Assembly (NCBI RefSeq): GCF_905475465.1
Contig: NC_062235.1
Location: 8,132,001 to 8,196,000, forward strand
From: Pieris napi
Taxonomy: Eukaryota > Arthropoda > Insecta > Lepidoptera > Pieridae
Length of the DNA stretch: 64,000 bases
Reading direction: 5' to 3'
Shown one piece after another: positions 12,243-22,379 of this stretch; the first letter of the stretch is position 1, and each line of letters begins with the position of its first letter. The position numbers were made by a program, and so were the translations under genes. The notes under the pieces were generated by a model, which saw only the letters and a program-made list of their open reading frames with translations, was not told where the DNA came from and did not search any database.

Positions 12243-15146
12243 TTAATCTAATGCATCATATGACCCGCTTTTGGTGATCAGCGTGTCCTGTGACACGTAG
12301 GCCTCTTCCAGCTGTTTCCATTCTTTTCTGTTATTAGCTCTTCTTGTCCAAGTTGTGCCTCCTATTATCTTAATATCGTCTGCCCATCTCTTGGTCGGTC
12401 TTCCTCTTTTCCTTTTTCCATCACGTGGTTGCCATTCTGTAATTATTTTTGTCCATTTCAACCTGCTATCTCTCGTCATGTGCCCAGTCCAGCGCCATTT
12501 CAACTGCCTTATTTTCTTTATAATGTCTTCTACTTTGGTCGTTGATCTGATCTCTTCTGCTCTTTTTCGATGTCTCAGTGTTACACCCACCATGCTTCTT
12601 TCCATTCCTCTTTGGCATGTTCTCAACTTTAGAAGATGTTTCTGAGATAAAGCCCAAGTCTCGCAGCCGTATGTAACACATGGTAGGATACATAGATTGA
12701 ACACCTTTTTCTTAGCTACTATTGGGAAGTCTTTACTTTTAAGTACTTCCTTGAGTGACCAAAATCTCTTCCAGGCGCTAGACACTCTTCTTTCTATCTC
12801 AAGATCCATTTGGTCATGAAATGATATTATTTGCCCTAAATATACGTAGTGATCTACATATTCGATAGCATCTCCTCCTATTTGTATCATAATAGTTTCT
12901 CTATTTGTCATTATTTTCGTTTTAGATTTGTTCATAGAAAGCCCAACTATCTTGCTTGCTTCTGTCAGCTGTTGCAGCATAGTTTGAAGCGTCTTTGCGT
13001 TATCTGAAATGATCACTAAATCGTCTGCGAATCTTAGGTGGTTCAGTTGTCTGCCGTTTATGTTTATGCCGACCTTATCCCATTCTAAATTTCTAAATAA
13101 ACTCTCCAAAATGGCTGAGAAGAGTTTTGGGGACAAAGGATCGCCCTGTCTCACACCCCTGGCTATAGGAAATTCTTCACCCGTTGTCTCTAGTTTGATA
13201 TAAGCCGTGCTACTTGTATATATATTTCTAATTATACGTATGTATTTTTTTGGTATACCTTGTTGTATTAAGGCTCTCCAGAGGGAATCGTGCTTTATAG
13301 AGTCGAATGCTTTACTGTAGTCTACAAAAGCGATGTATAGTGCTTTTCCGTATTCTTTGCACTTTTGTATTAGCTGTTTCATAACATGTATATGATCTAC
13401 AGTTGAGAATCCGGATCTGAATCCAGCTTGTTCCATGGGTTGTTGTTCATCCATTACCTTCGTTATTCTTCGCAGGATCATTTTGGAGAAAACTTTATAC
13501 ATGTTGGACATAAGGCTTATAGGTCTATAGTTTTCTATGATGTTCCTGTCACCCTTTTTGTGGAGCAGTGTGATTATGTTCTTCGTCCATTGAGAAGGTA
13601 TGTATTCCGTTTTTAGTATGGTGTTGAATAGTTCAGTAAGTTTTCTTAGGTTCCCTGGTGCTGCTGATGATACTTTGATCATCTCATTAGTTATGTGATC
13701 TGGTCCAGGCGCTTTTCCATTTTTTAGGCTTTTGATAGCATGCTCCGTTTCTGAAAGGAGAAATTTAGGTACCTCTTCTTCGTCTTGTTCAAGATTTACT
13801 GAATTCTGTGAGGTATTATCAGTCTCTAGTGAGTAGAGGTTTCTATAGAAGTCTGTTGCAGTTTTCAATATATCTTTTCTTTTTGTCTGTTGTTTGCCTA
13901 CGTAGTTCTTAATGTTCGGTATCCATTGTTTCGTTTCTACGAGTTCTTTTAGAGCTTTTTTAACTCCTCCTGTCTTGGTTATGTGGTAATTAAGTGCTTC
14001 TATTCTTCTTTTGGTTCTTTCTTTCTTAATATTGTTACTAATTTTCTTACTTACTTCTGATATCGATTTTAGATTTTGCTTGTTTTTTCCAAGTTTTAAG
14101 AGCTGTTTTCTTTCTTCCATTAGCTTTTGAGTTTCTTTTCCAATTTGTTTCTTGTTAGTTTTTGGGGGATTGCGACTTAGAGTTCCAAGTATTTCATTTA
14201 CTTCATTGATATATTTTCCTTCTATCTGGTTTTTGACTTCATTGTCAGGGATTTGTTTTACTATCATTAGCTTTGTTTTTGTGTTGTATTTATTTCTACT
14301 TTTCTTTGGTTCGATACATTTTATGGTGGCTCTTACTAATCGATGATTGGTGTTGAAGTTGAGTTGATTTAATACACTAACGTTCTGGAAGGGTTTCCTA
14401 TTGTTGGTTCCGATGTAGTCGATTTCATTTTTGTGGCGTCCGTCCGGTGATATCCATGTCCACTTCTTCGCCGTAACTTTTTTGAAGAAACTGTTCATGA
14501 ATGCTAAATTATTTTCGAGAGCGAGATTGAGCATTCGTTCTCCATTTTTGCTCCTTGGGCCGAAGCCGAAGTCGCCTATGATGTTCTCTTCACCAGGACG
14601 TCTGCGTCCTATTCTTCCATTGAAATCGCCCATAACTATGATGTTTTTGTAAGTATTTTGTAAAACTGTAGTCAATTGGTTGTAAAACTTATCTTTGATA
14701 TGTTCTTCATGATTTTCAGTAGGTGCATAAATTTGTATAATTGACCATTTGTCCTTGAAACCTGGAAAATTTATATTAAGAATGGCTATTCTATCTGATA
14801 TGCCCTTAAATTCTTCTATATTTGGCTGTAAGTATTTTTTAACCATAAAGCCTACTCCATGGGATCCTTTTATTTCGCCTTTATAATAGAAGATATACTC
14901 TTTATGATCTTCAATACTTTCGCCTATTCTTCTTATTTCGCTTAATCCTAATATGTCCCAGTTTATCTTTAAAAGAGCTAACTCTAGCTCGGTAAGTTTT
15001 TCGTGTGTTCTCAATGATAGACAGTTCAGAGTGGCGATATAAAGTATCTTATTTTCGATTCGGCTTGGAGTGATGGAACTTGTAATGTTTTTGTGAATCT
15101 TCTCATCTCGTTTCTGAGCTGGAAGGGAGTGGTCGACAGCCCCCAC
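12243..15146 (-). CDS. LINE ORF2: APE-type endonuclease and reverse transcriptase, 967 aa
   Basis: Copies the element by target-primed reverse transcription. The N-terminal endonuclease (about 30-270) shows NCLSLRTHEKL, GLSEIRR, YAPTENHEE, VMGDFNGRIG and NTNHRLV. The reverse transcriptase (about 480-780) shows NYRPISLMSNMYKVFSKMI, AGFRSGFSTVDHI, VDYSKAFDSI, GVRQGDPLSP and the catalytic RFADDLVII. The C-terminus has RRVWR-type basic motifs, such as LKWRWTGHMTRDSRLKW and KRKRGRPTKRW, seen in RTE-like proteins. There are no stops or frameshifts and the length is normal for the family, so it may still be active. Confidence 0.9.
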   Translation of the reverse strand: MGAVDHSLPAQKRDEKIHKNITSSITPSRIENKILYIATLNCLSLRTHEKLTELELALLKINWDILGLSEIRRIGESIEDHKEYIFYYKGEIKGSHGVGFMVKKYLQPNIEEFKGISDRIAILNINFPGFKDKWSIIQIYAPTENHEEHIKDKFYNQLTTVLQNTYKNIIVMGDFNGRIGRRRPGEENIIGDFGFGPRSKNGERMLNLALENNLAFMNSFFKKVTAKKWTWISPDGRHKNEIDYIGTNNRKPFQNVSVLNQLNFNTNHRLVRATIKCIEPKKSRNKYNTKTKLMIVKQIPDNEVKNQIEGKYINEVNEILGTLSRNPPKTNKKQIGKETQKLMEERKQLLKLGKNKQNLKSISEVSKKISNNIKKERTKRRIEALNYHITKTGGVKKALKELVETKQWIPNIKNYVGKQQTKRKDILKTATDFYRNLYSLETDNTSQNSVNLEQDEEEVPKFLLSETEHAIKSLKNGKAPGPDHITNEMIKVSSAAPGNLRKLTELFNTILKTEYIPSQWTKNIITLLHKKGDRNIIENYRPISLMSNMYKVFSKMILRRITKVMDEQQPMEQAGFRSGFSTVDHIHVMKQLIQKCKEYGKALYIAFVDYSKAFDSIKHDSLWRALIQQGIPKKYIRIIRNIYTSSTAYIKLETTGEEFPIARGVRQGDPLSPKLFSAILESLFRNLEWDKVGININGRQLNHLRFADDLVIISDNAKTLQTMLQQLTEASKIVGLSMNKSKTKIMTNRETIMIQIGGDAIEYVDHYVYLGQIISFHDQMDLEIERRVSSAWKRFWSLKEVLKSKDFPIVAKKKVFNLCILPCVTYGCETWALSQKHLLKLRTCQRGMERSMVGVTLRHRKRAEEIRSTTKVEDIIKKIRQLKWRWTGHMTRDSRLKWTKIITEWQPRDGKRKRGRPTKRWADDIKIIGGTTWTRRANNRKEWKQLEEAYVSQDTLITKSGSYDALD

Positions 15147-15290
15147 GGTGACCAGCCGGCTTGGGGTGGTTAGTGCGTTTTGTCTTTTGTTGTTGTGTTT
15201 GAAAGAATTATGTTGGTTCGAGCGGTCAGTGGCGCATACTAGTTTTTTTGCTGTTTCGGCGTTGAATTCGAGCCGTGCGCTTCGTAGTAA

Positions 15291-15974
15291 TCAAGTAAGT
15301 TTATTTTTTTTACTTGTTGATTGGGGTTGATATTGTTTCGGAGATTCTGAGAAGTTTCTCTTTCTTTTTTCAGATTTCTCACGCGTATTCTCGTATATAA
15401 CGAGCTTATCTTTTTTAATGTGGCAAGTTTTCCCTTTAGCACGTTCAGCTTTTAGTTCGGTTTGTAATAGTTTTCTTTTTTCTAATACTTCTTTGGAAAA
15501 ATCTTCTTTTACATACATGTTAGATGGGAGTTTGTTTCCATTTTTCAGTACCTCGTATTTTCTCCAAAGGCTAGTGAAGTTAACGAGGACTGGGCGAGGA
15601 TTTTCACTCTTTTTGCCCAGTCTATAAGCTGAGCTTAGCTCTTTAGGGTCCAAGGATAAACCAGTTGAATTATTTATCAACTTCAGCATGTGTGTAAGCA
15701 GGTTAGGTTCTTCTTGTTGGTTTTCATGTATGCCAAAAAATACTAAATTATTTTTCCTTTTCCCATCTTCAAGGAATTTTACTTTGTCTTTTAGAACGAC
15801 GATCTCCGATTTAAGTTTCTTGTTTTCTTCAGTTAATTCTGCTAACTTCACATTTATACTGCTTACGACGGACTTTGTTACACTTTCTGTTATAATTCTC
15901 GTCTGATCTTCCAACTTTTCGCACAGCTTTTGGTGTATCGATTCTATAAGGTATTCCATTTCTTTTTTGTCCAT
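15291..15974 (-). CDS. LINE ORF1 protein, 227 aa
   Basis: First reading frame of the LINE at 12136-16639, expected to bind the element RNA. Residues about 1-75 look like a coiled coil with many Glu, Lys and Leu (ELTEENKKLKSEIVVLKDKV). Then comes a compact segment beginning KNNLVFFGIHENQ that resembles the RRM-like ORF1 domain of CR1/L2/RTE-type elements. The tail (about 170-227) is very basic (KRKRNFSESPK). No CCHC zinc knuckle is present. It stops 144 bases before the ORF2 start. Start chosen at the first ATG after the leader. Confidence 0.75.
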   Translation of the reverse strand: MDKKEMEYLIESIHQKLCEKLEDQTRIITESVTKSVVSSINVKLAELTEENKKLKSEIVVLKDKVKFLEDGKRKNNLVFFGIHENQQEEPNLLTHMLKLINNSTGLSLDPKELSSAYRLGKKSENPRPVLVNFTSLWRKYEVLKNGNKLPSNMYVKEDFSKEVLEKRKLLQTELKAERAKGKTCHIKKDKLVIYENTREKSEKRKRNFSESPKQYQPQSTSKKNKLT

Positions 15975-16954
15975 ACTTTGAAATGTTGTTTCTAATTTTT
16001 TTTATTTTTTTTTATTACAGAATTATTTTTCCTTTTATATTCTATCCGTTAGAAATAGATTAGATATCTTCAAGTAAAATTATAAAAACAAAAATTCGAA
16101 ATTAATTGAAGTGTCAATATTCCGTGTCTAGGTTTGAACTCGGGCCGATACAAATGTTCGATTCAGGAACACAGCTTATCTGCGACGCCGAGATACTGTA
16201 TGACAAAGAGGACGAATTACTTGAACAGTTTCTTTCTTGAGTGACGTTTGCAAGGAGTGACTAATGTAATATTAGGTCGCTGCAAGTCACGTATACCCGT
16301 TTAACATCACTGTTACAAAGTCGTAGTTTTTTCTTCTTTTTGTAGTAATATCAACAAAAATTTACTGATCCTTGTTCCAAGTCACTTGCACTAGATTTGT
16401 ACACGCACTTTTAATTGTTTTAGTCAAAACGAAAAGTCACCGTTGCAATAACACAAATTAAAACGTGAAAATGTTCTATTTTTTACACTAATAATGAGGC
16501 AGATACGTTTGCCTGTGGTATATCTTCTCCTGGTTCAGTTTGATATTTACTTTTTATTGTGTATTCTCACTTATTTCTATTTTTGATTGGTTATTTTGTG
16601 AGGACTCGATATTCAACTTGCGCCTACCCGCAACGAACGAATCTTAGTAGTAATAAGGTAAAATGAAATAATTGTATTTGTATTCATGTCTATGATAATC
16701 AAAGCCTTTTGCTAAACTTTATTTAACCAATTTCGTTAAGTTGCATATAGTAGATCATTTTTCGAAAAATAAGGTCATAAAGAAGTTACACTTCTTACGT
16801 GTGTACACCTAGTGCACGCACACATTTTTTATAATCAAGAGAACTTTGAGATGTTTTTTTTATCTTTAATTTAATTAATAAAGAGTATGAATTAGATTGC
16901 TTTAAAATCCTTTATCCTGTCATTTCAATTTAAGATGAAAAGTGAAATTAATTT

Positions 16955-17480
16955 GAATCGATTACTTATAAGGACTCACAGTAAATTTTATTACCGACTA
17001 CCCATAATATTGTAAATACTCAAAACTATACATTGAGTAAAACTATTATAATATAAATATTTGTAATGAAACATTTTCTTTGACCAACAAGCAACGACAA
17101 ATAAATAAGCAACCTTATTTATTTGTCGAATGTTTTGGAACTTGAAACCATAAAGACATAAACTTGGTAACAATGTAATTGACTAGAATTGAATTGAGAA
17201 ATTAACCTTTCGTGTGGCTGACATAATATTTTCTAGCTTGAAAAATTCGGTAAACATTGATTTAATTTCTGATAATAAAAAAGATGGCCGACATCCTTGG
17301 CAACATCGCCGTTTTTGGAACTTTAACGCTGAAATTTGTCAATTCTATTTGGCTAGGCAGCACATCGGAAAAAGTCTATGGCGCAAACGATGGCGAGTGC
17401 AGTGGATAAATTTTGATCAGCTACTTACAGCTGTACCATTTTTGAATTTTATGAATTCAGACCAAAACATAAACTGAATT
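16955..17480. repeat. Duplicated-segment block, copy B
   Basis: Similar in order and spacing to 2571-3260 in copy A, including CGACTACCCATAATATTGTA (CGACTAGCCATAATATTGTA in A) and the later GCAGCACATCGG. No frame is conserved between the two copies, so it appears to be non-coding host DNA. Confidence 0.7.
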
Positions 17481-17557
17481 ATGAAATCTGGAACTTTTCA
17501 TACAGTATATCCCTGAAAACGACGAAGCTTAACCTTAACATATCGAAATGGGTTGTT

Positions 17558-17635
17558 TTTTATTATGTAATAGGAGGCAAACGGACAGGAGGCTCACCTG
17601 ATGTCAAGTGATACCGCCCAATACAAGACACATAT
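17558..17635 (-). repeat. 3' end fragment of a LINE, minus orientation
   Basis: Contains GGAGGCTCACCTGATGTCAA, the reverse complement of the 3' end of the LINE at 57.7-60.4 kb (bases about 60335-60375, ATCAGGTGAGCCTCC). A short 5'-truncated insertion. Confidence 0.7.
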
Positions 17636-17757
17636 TAGTATGTGGTATACTTAACAAGTGCCAGACTAACATATACTAAGCGGTTTGAATGTTATATGTG
17701 TGATAAAAATAAAACAAAAAGAAAAGGTGAATTAAATTGACTATTTAATCAAATTAT

Positions 17758-18954
17758 TCAATTATAGTTAGGAACATCGAACCACTGATAGACAGATTCC
17801 TTGGTGTCGTCTAGCTCGTATTCCAGACATTTGTTGCTCCAAAGTCTATAAATTAAAATATATTAGTAGGTACTTTTTATTTCATCTTCTATTTGAATAT
17901 TTAACAAGGAGGCTTCAATTACAGATACATACCCGGTTTTCATTTTCTTACAGCCCACGATGGGATGTTCCTTAATCCTTTTTGTAGCATTGAGTTCCTA
18001 AATAATCAAAATATATTCCGCCGACGTCTGATGCCGTAGTTGTGTTAGCTTTGTGTAAGCAATCACGGAATTCCATATCGCAGTGGCAGTCTAAACTGAA
18101 AATTTATTTTCTAATTTAAAATGAAATAGCTGAATCGTATACAAAGTATGTTATATCTAGTTTATGTCGTCATTCAACATGTATGGAGATAGCGCGTATG
18201 TGAAATTCCTATATAAACATTTAATTAAAAATATACTTAAGGCAGACGTAAAGAATATTCTTTAGAAGAATGTGGGCATCCTTCGACCATGAACAACTCC
18301 CTGGCCGGCCCGAAGGCTCCCGTGGCTAAGTTGTATATATCCTAAGGAGTCTTAGCAGGGACAGCTTTGTTAGCGAGTTTGAGTGTGACGTCATCGTTTT
18401 GATTGTACTACATGTTATAAGAGACGCTCCAAATGCATTTTGAAATAAAGATATAGGAAAAATATACCGAGTATAGGAAGCTCCATTTGTTAGGTTATGT
18501 TTTGATTCTCCGGCTGCTATGTAGTCTGGGCAGAAATCGTGGGCACGGCAGCACTTGTCTGCTTCTACTTCTTTACCGAGATCATCGTGGTTCTAATCTT
18601 CTCATCGTGGTAACCACGATCAAAGGCACCATTGGGTTTCGTTTTTAAGCTCGCTAAAAGGATATCTTCGCACGTAAGAAATCACGGATGCAAAATGTTA
18701 GAGATTGGGCGGGTGTTTCGGCTGCGGAAAAGTTGCTGCACCTGGCACAAGAGAAGAAATGTTTCACGTGGCTGAAAAAAGTAAAGAAAGTGATATCTAC
18801 CAGGATATATGAAGCTTTCTTTTGGTACGGGATCCTTTTCGCTAGCCGAGGGATTTATAGCTTTCCATAGTGTCTCGGAATGAACACCGGGTTTCCTTTT
18901 CCAGCAAACAACACTTTGTATAGCAACAAAGAGAAAGAAAATTTTTAACATTTT
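17758..18954 (-). pseudogene. Phospholipase A2 (bee-venom type), copy C, probably broken
   Basis: Exon 1 (18954-18801) encodes a good signal peptide (MLKIFFLFVAIQSVVC) and a propeptide ending ESFIYPG before a GT donor. The active-site exon ends at 18468 and reads EADKCCRAHDFCPDYI. Upstream of it the Ca-loop part (TQWC, about 18635) is followed by a stop and a frame break near 18590-18635. Exon 3 (18095-17933) has LDCHCDMEFRDC and HPIVGC but needs a one-base shift after QCYKK. The last exon (17845-17758) reads VYQWFDVPNYN and ends in TGA. The first intron contains a LINE tail fragment. Two independent breaks suggest a recent pseudogene; sequencing indels are the alternative. The orientation is opposite to copies A and B. 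Confidence 0.7.
18690..18797 (+). repeat. 3'-terminal LINE coding fragment inside intron 1 of PLA2 copy C
   Basis: Encodes RDWAGVSAAEKLLHLAQE in the plus direction, the same C-terminal motif as the decayed LINE at 28.6-29.7 kb (REWTGIATAEELLHLIQE). It occupies most of the short first intron of the antisense PLA2 copy. Confidence 0.7.
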
Positions 18955-19069
18955 AAAAATTGTTACTGTTCTAGCTAATCGAGTACCTATTGCATAGACA
19001 GTGTCGTCTTTTATATAACTCTTGAATAGTAAAACATGCGGTCTCGATGCGATAATAAGCATAAGCTAT

Positions 19070-19890
19070 TATATAAGTATTGTATACATACCACCAGACG
19101 ATTTGCAGTCTGTAAGACTTACAGCGTTTACAGACTTTCTACTATATATTTTCTCATTACACCCAAATGATCATAGCTGGCGATTTAAATCTACCCCACA
19201 TAGGCTGGTCTCCTACCTTTGATCCTACCTTCCTTAGGCGTGGAACTGTAAATCTACAAAATGCGGGTGCAAAGCTTGTTGAATCATGCAGTAGTTTTGG
19301 CTTCAGTCAGTACAATTTTCATAAAAACTCCTCTAGAAATATACTAGACTTAATATTTAGTGAAACATACATTGAGGTGTCTAAATCTTGCAGTTATCTC
19401 GTTAAAGAAGACCCAAGCCATCCATGCCTGGAACTGAAAGTGTCGGAATTGATGACGCCTAGTATTAAATTAAAAATAAGATAGAGAGATAAGATATAAC
19501 TTCACGAAGGCTACTATAAATTAAATGAATATCTTAACGGTATAGATTGGAATTACTCACTAAGAGGCGACACCATTGACAAAATTGTGCAGAAATTTTA
19601 TTCAATCCTCCACCGTGCAATTGAACAGTATGTGCCTAAGACTACCTTTTATGCTTCTAACAAATATCCGGTCTGGTATTCTAAGTCGCTCATACATATA
19701 TAATACGTGACAAACGAACCGCTCACTCTCGTTGGAAAGCAAGAAGAAACCCACGAGATTATGATGAGTTTTCTTTACTTCGTGCAAGACAAAAGGCTAT
19801 CCAAAAAAAATGTTTTAATTTATATATGCAAAAAATACAAACATCGTTAAAGAAAGATCCAAAGAAAATCTGGTCATATTTAATTCGCTT
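19070..19890 (+). pseudogene. Decayed jockey-like LINE fragment (endonuclease to linker region)
   Basis: Endonuclease motifs read across broken frames: VYIPPDDL near 19086, then IIAGDLNLPHIGW (from 19170), ILDLIFSE and HPCLEL. These are followed by the linker motifs YPVWYSKSLI, YDEFSLLRARQKAIQKKCF and KDPKKIWSYL up to about 19885. Frameshifts and stops separate these pieces, so it is a dead 3'-truncated copy. A C-terminal piece of a similar element occurs at 28183-28521. Confidence 0.75.
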
Positions 19891-19894
19891 CGTA

Positions 19895-20530
19895 TGTTGT
19901 CCCAACCTCCAGCTGAGTTGCTTTTAAGTTTATGATAGTTGCACGTATTTCCTCTTCGTCTGTTGGATGTACGAAAAATTAGTTTGGATTGATTGGCTTA
20001 TCTATATTTTTTGCTAGCTGTTACTTAGATGTGTGTAAGTATGTGATAGTCGTTTCCGCTAAACTATTGCCTATGTTTTTAAAAAAGTCGTTGACTTTAT
20101 TTAGAGATACCTCAGGATCGGAAGTTATTTGAAGTAGGTCAGTGGAAAACTGACTCCCATTGTTTTTTGGTGTTATGTCTGTTCTGCCTAATCGTGCTTT
20201 TTTCGAAGTTGTCTTTAAGTTTCTTTAGAAGATTATTGCAGAAGTTTCGATATTTTACATATTTATCCTATAGTTCAAGATCTTTGGGATGTTTTCTAGC
20301 GGTTTTGTGAAGAATGTCTCGACGTCTTGCACATTTTAGGAGACCAGCGGTCATCCATGGTTTCCTGATGGTTTTGGAGTTGCTTGCTGGTTGTATGATG
20401 GTATGTTTTAAGATGGCAATAATCAGCGTATCGTTAAAGGTTTCAACTGCGCTATTATCTCTTTGATATCATAGAGGTGTTTCCAGTCTTAGTTCTTATT
20501 TCCAGCTTTAGTTCTTCTGCAGCTCCTTCA
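19895..20530 (-). pseudogene. Decayed jockey/CR1-like LINE fragment, minus strand
   Basis: Minus-strand translation contains KPWMTAGLLKCARRRDILH (around 20300-20365), the conserved linker motif between the endonuclease and reverse transcriptase in this LINE group. Several frame breaks. It abuts the plus-strand fragment before it in opposite orientation. Confidence 0.6.
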
Positions 20531-20556
20531 TAGTTGATAATAATAATTTATATTAT

Positions 20557-20604
20557 ATAATATTGCCATAATTTTAATTGTCATTAAAATTATGGCAATA
20601 TTAT
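20557..20604. repeat. Perfect 22-bp inverted repeat with a 4-base loop
   Basis: Arms 20557-20578 and 20583-20604 are exact reverse complements (core ATATTGCCATAATTTTAA). AT-rich and not next to a coding exon. It could be a fold-back insertion scar or the centre of a small palindromic element. Confidence 0.8.
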
Positions 20605-20679
20605 AGAATTTATTGAGTATAAGTTAATCAAACAATACCAATACTCAGTTTGAGCATTTCGTTAAATATAATTATTATC

Positions 20680-22290
20680 GCTAAAACTTGCAACATCCAA
20701 TGTATTCAGATAAGAAAAATAAATTATAAAAAAAATAGTCGATGTTTTATAAAGAAAGTAGGTAAAAAATGCAATTAACTTTTTTTTAATGTGTGGTTAA
20801 TCAATAATTATTTAAAATAATGATGACATCACAATAAAAAGAACATCAAAACACGTTTAAAAAGTTTTGTCCTTGTGGCAGTGTACCTTTATATAATTTT
20901 CCTTTATCTAAATGCAAGAACATTATAATATATACTCACCTTTATCTGTATACTGCTAATTTTCAATATTGATATGACGATGAAACTGTCAGGAGAATTT
21001 TTTATCTGTCCAAACAGGCAATAGAACAGTATAATATTTGATTGAAATGTTCTTTACCTAGGCACAGTCTATTTTTATATTTATTCTAGCGGACCCGGCG
21101 AGCTTCGTTCCACCTTACCTTACTTTCTAATAATGTCTTTCTAAAAATTCAAGTTTTTTTCCAAATACAGAAATATTTTATTGCTTGCCATTGCGAAAGT
21201 TTGCAGTTTTACGCTACTCTCTAGCGCCAACATTGGGATACTGCATGTTAAAGCACTTTTTGATTTACAATTTTTTCAATTTTTTTTAATTCGATCAAGA
21301 TCAAAGCCTGGTTATGCATCTCCTCATTAACCTCAAGATTTCTTGAACTGAAACGAATTCGATGAAAAAGTTTGTCAGCAGATGGCACCACATGCTGTTT
21401 GCGTTCGTAAAATTAATTAATTATTTTTTGTTATTCGATAACTTATCCGATATTTTATTATTTATTCTGCTATCGGGAGCGTAGAAGAATCTACCAAAAA
21501 AGAGAAAACTAACGTCGGTCCAGCCGATCTTAAGTTATAAGCGGTGTAACTAACACGGCTTTGCTTTATACATTTAGATATACTTAGTCTTGCCATAAAT
21601 ACTGTAACATTTAAAAGTAAACAAAATATTTCATTTGAATTTGGAATCTGTCATGTTACTTATAAGACTATTCGTTGAATTTTCTCATTTTGGCGAACAT
21701 TTATTATTTTGCGATGTTAACATGGAGTGCTGATAACCGAATCGCTGTGATTGCATTATAAACGGTGCATATTTTTCTTTTCAAAAAAGAAGACCTTTCT
21801 CCCTGAAATTTGGCAAGGCATCTTCTATTTAGTAAGGCAGCACTTAGAGCGGTGATAGGGGGTAGTATGTCCATGTGAAGTTTTCGAAATTAAACTGAAT
21901 GATTTGGAGTAACCAGCGCTATGCTGGAAAATGGTTTTGAACACTTGTAAGGTCGGGGATATAGGAAAAATTATGAAATCTGGAACTTTTCACCTGCTTC
22001 CTAGAATACGACTATGCTTAACCATAAGAGATCTGTTTGAGAGAGAAATTTGTTGTTTTGACAAAAGTTTGAGATTGTTTATTTCAGAGTTTATTTTTAT
22101 ATTAGAATTGATTGGGGTTGTAGTAAAAATCAAAATAGCTGAAAGTATCGCCCAGTAGTATAGTAAAGTTCCATTCAACCTGAAATTGAACGGCTCGGGA
22201 AAACGGTGTTAAGTGGGATACTGATGTCGAGGTGAAAGTGACCCGAAACGTTTGAAATCAGTTTTTTGTAGGGGATACCTAGATTATTTT
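20680..22290. repeat. Duplicated-segment blocks, copy B
   Basis: 20680-21240 resembles 3885-4330. 21670-21710 and 22040-22290 resemble 6525-6860, including CAACCTGAAATT, GAAAACGGTG and GTAGGGGATA. Extra DNA at about 21715-22045 is not in copy A. No gene is supported. Confidence 0.6.
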
Positions 22291-22379
22291 TTTAGAGTAG
22301 GCTGCTAGCAAAATGTAGGTAATATATTTTTTTGTGATTATATATTCTTACTAATATTACAAATACGAAACATGAAACG

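Larger units (their letters stand above)
12136..16639 (-). mobile_element. Complete 4.5 kb LINE (RTE-like superclade) with target-site duplication
   Basis: The element reads on the minus strand. AATCTTAGTAG directly flanks it at 12125-12135 and 16640-16650, an 11-bp target-site duplication. Its 3' end on the minus strand is a short tail of ATCA repeats rather than poly(A), as in RTE and related LINEs. It has about 665 bp of 5' leader, an ORF1 and an ORF2, both uninterrupted. Copy A of the duplicated segment lacks it. Intact frames plus clear duplications suggest a recent insertion. The clade (RTE, Proto2 or a relative) is my inference and needs a phylogeny. Confidence 0.85.
11906..16803. repeat. 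Probable outer insertion into which the LINE landed
   Basis: Compared with copy A, copy B is interrupted between about 11905 (GGTACATTTT) and about 16805-16860, where similarity to 2500-2575 resumes. The ends carry similar inverted motifs: GAAGTGAAACTTCTTTAT at 11906 and ATAAAGAAGTTACACTTC near 16787-16804. A direct near-copy of the first (GAAGTCAAACTTCTTTATCG) lies at 12001. A related end piece with ACTTCTTAC...TACACGCAC is at about 45525-45572. Boundaries are uncertain. Confidence 0.4.
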
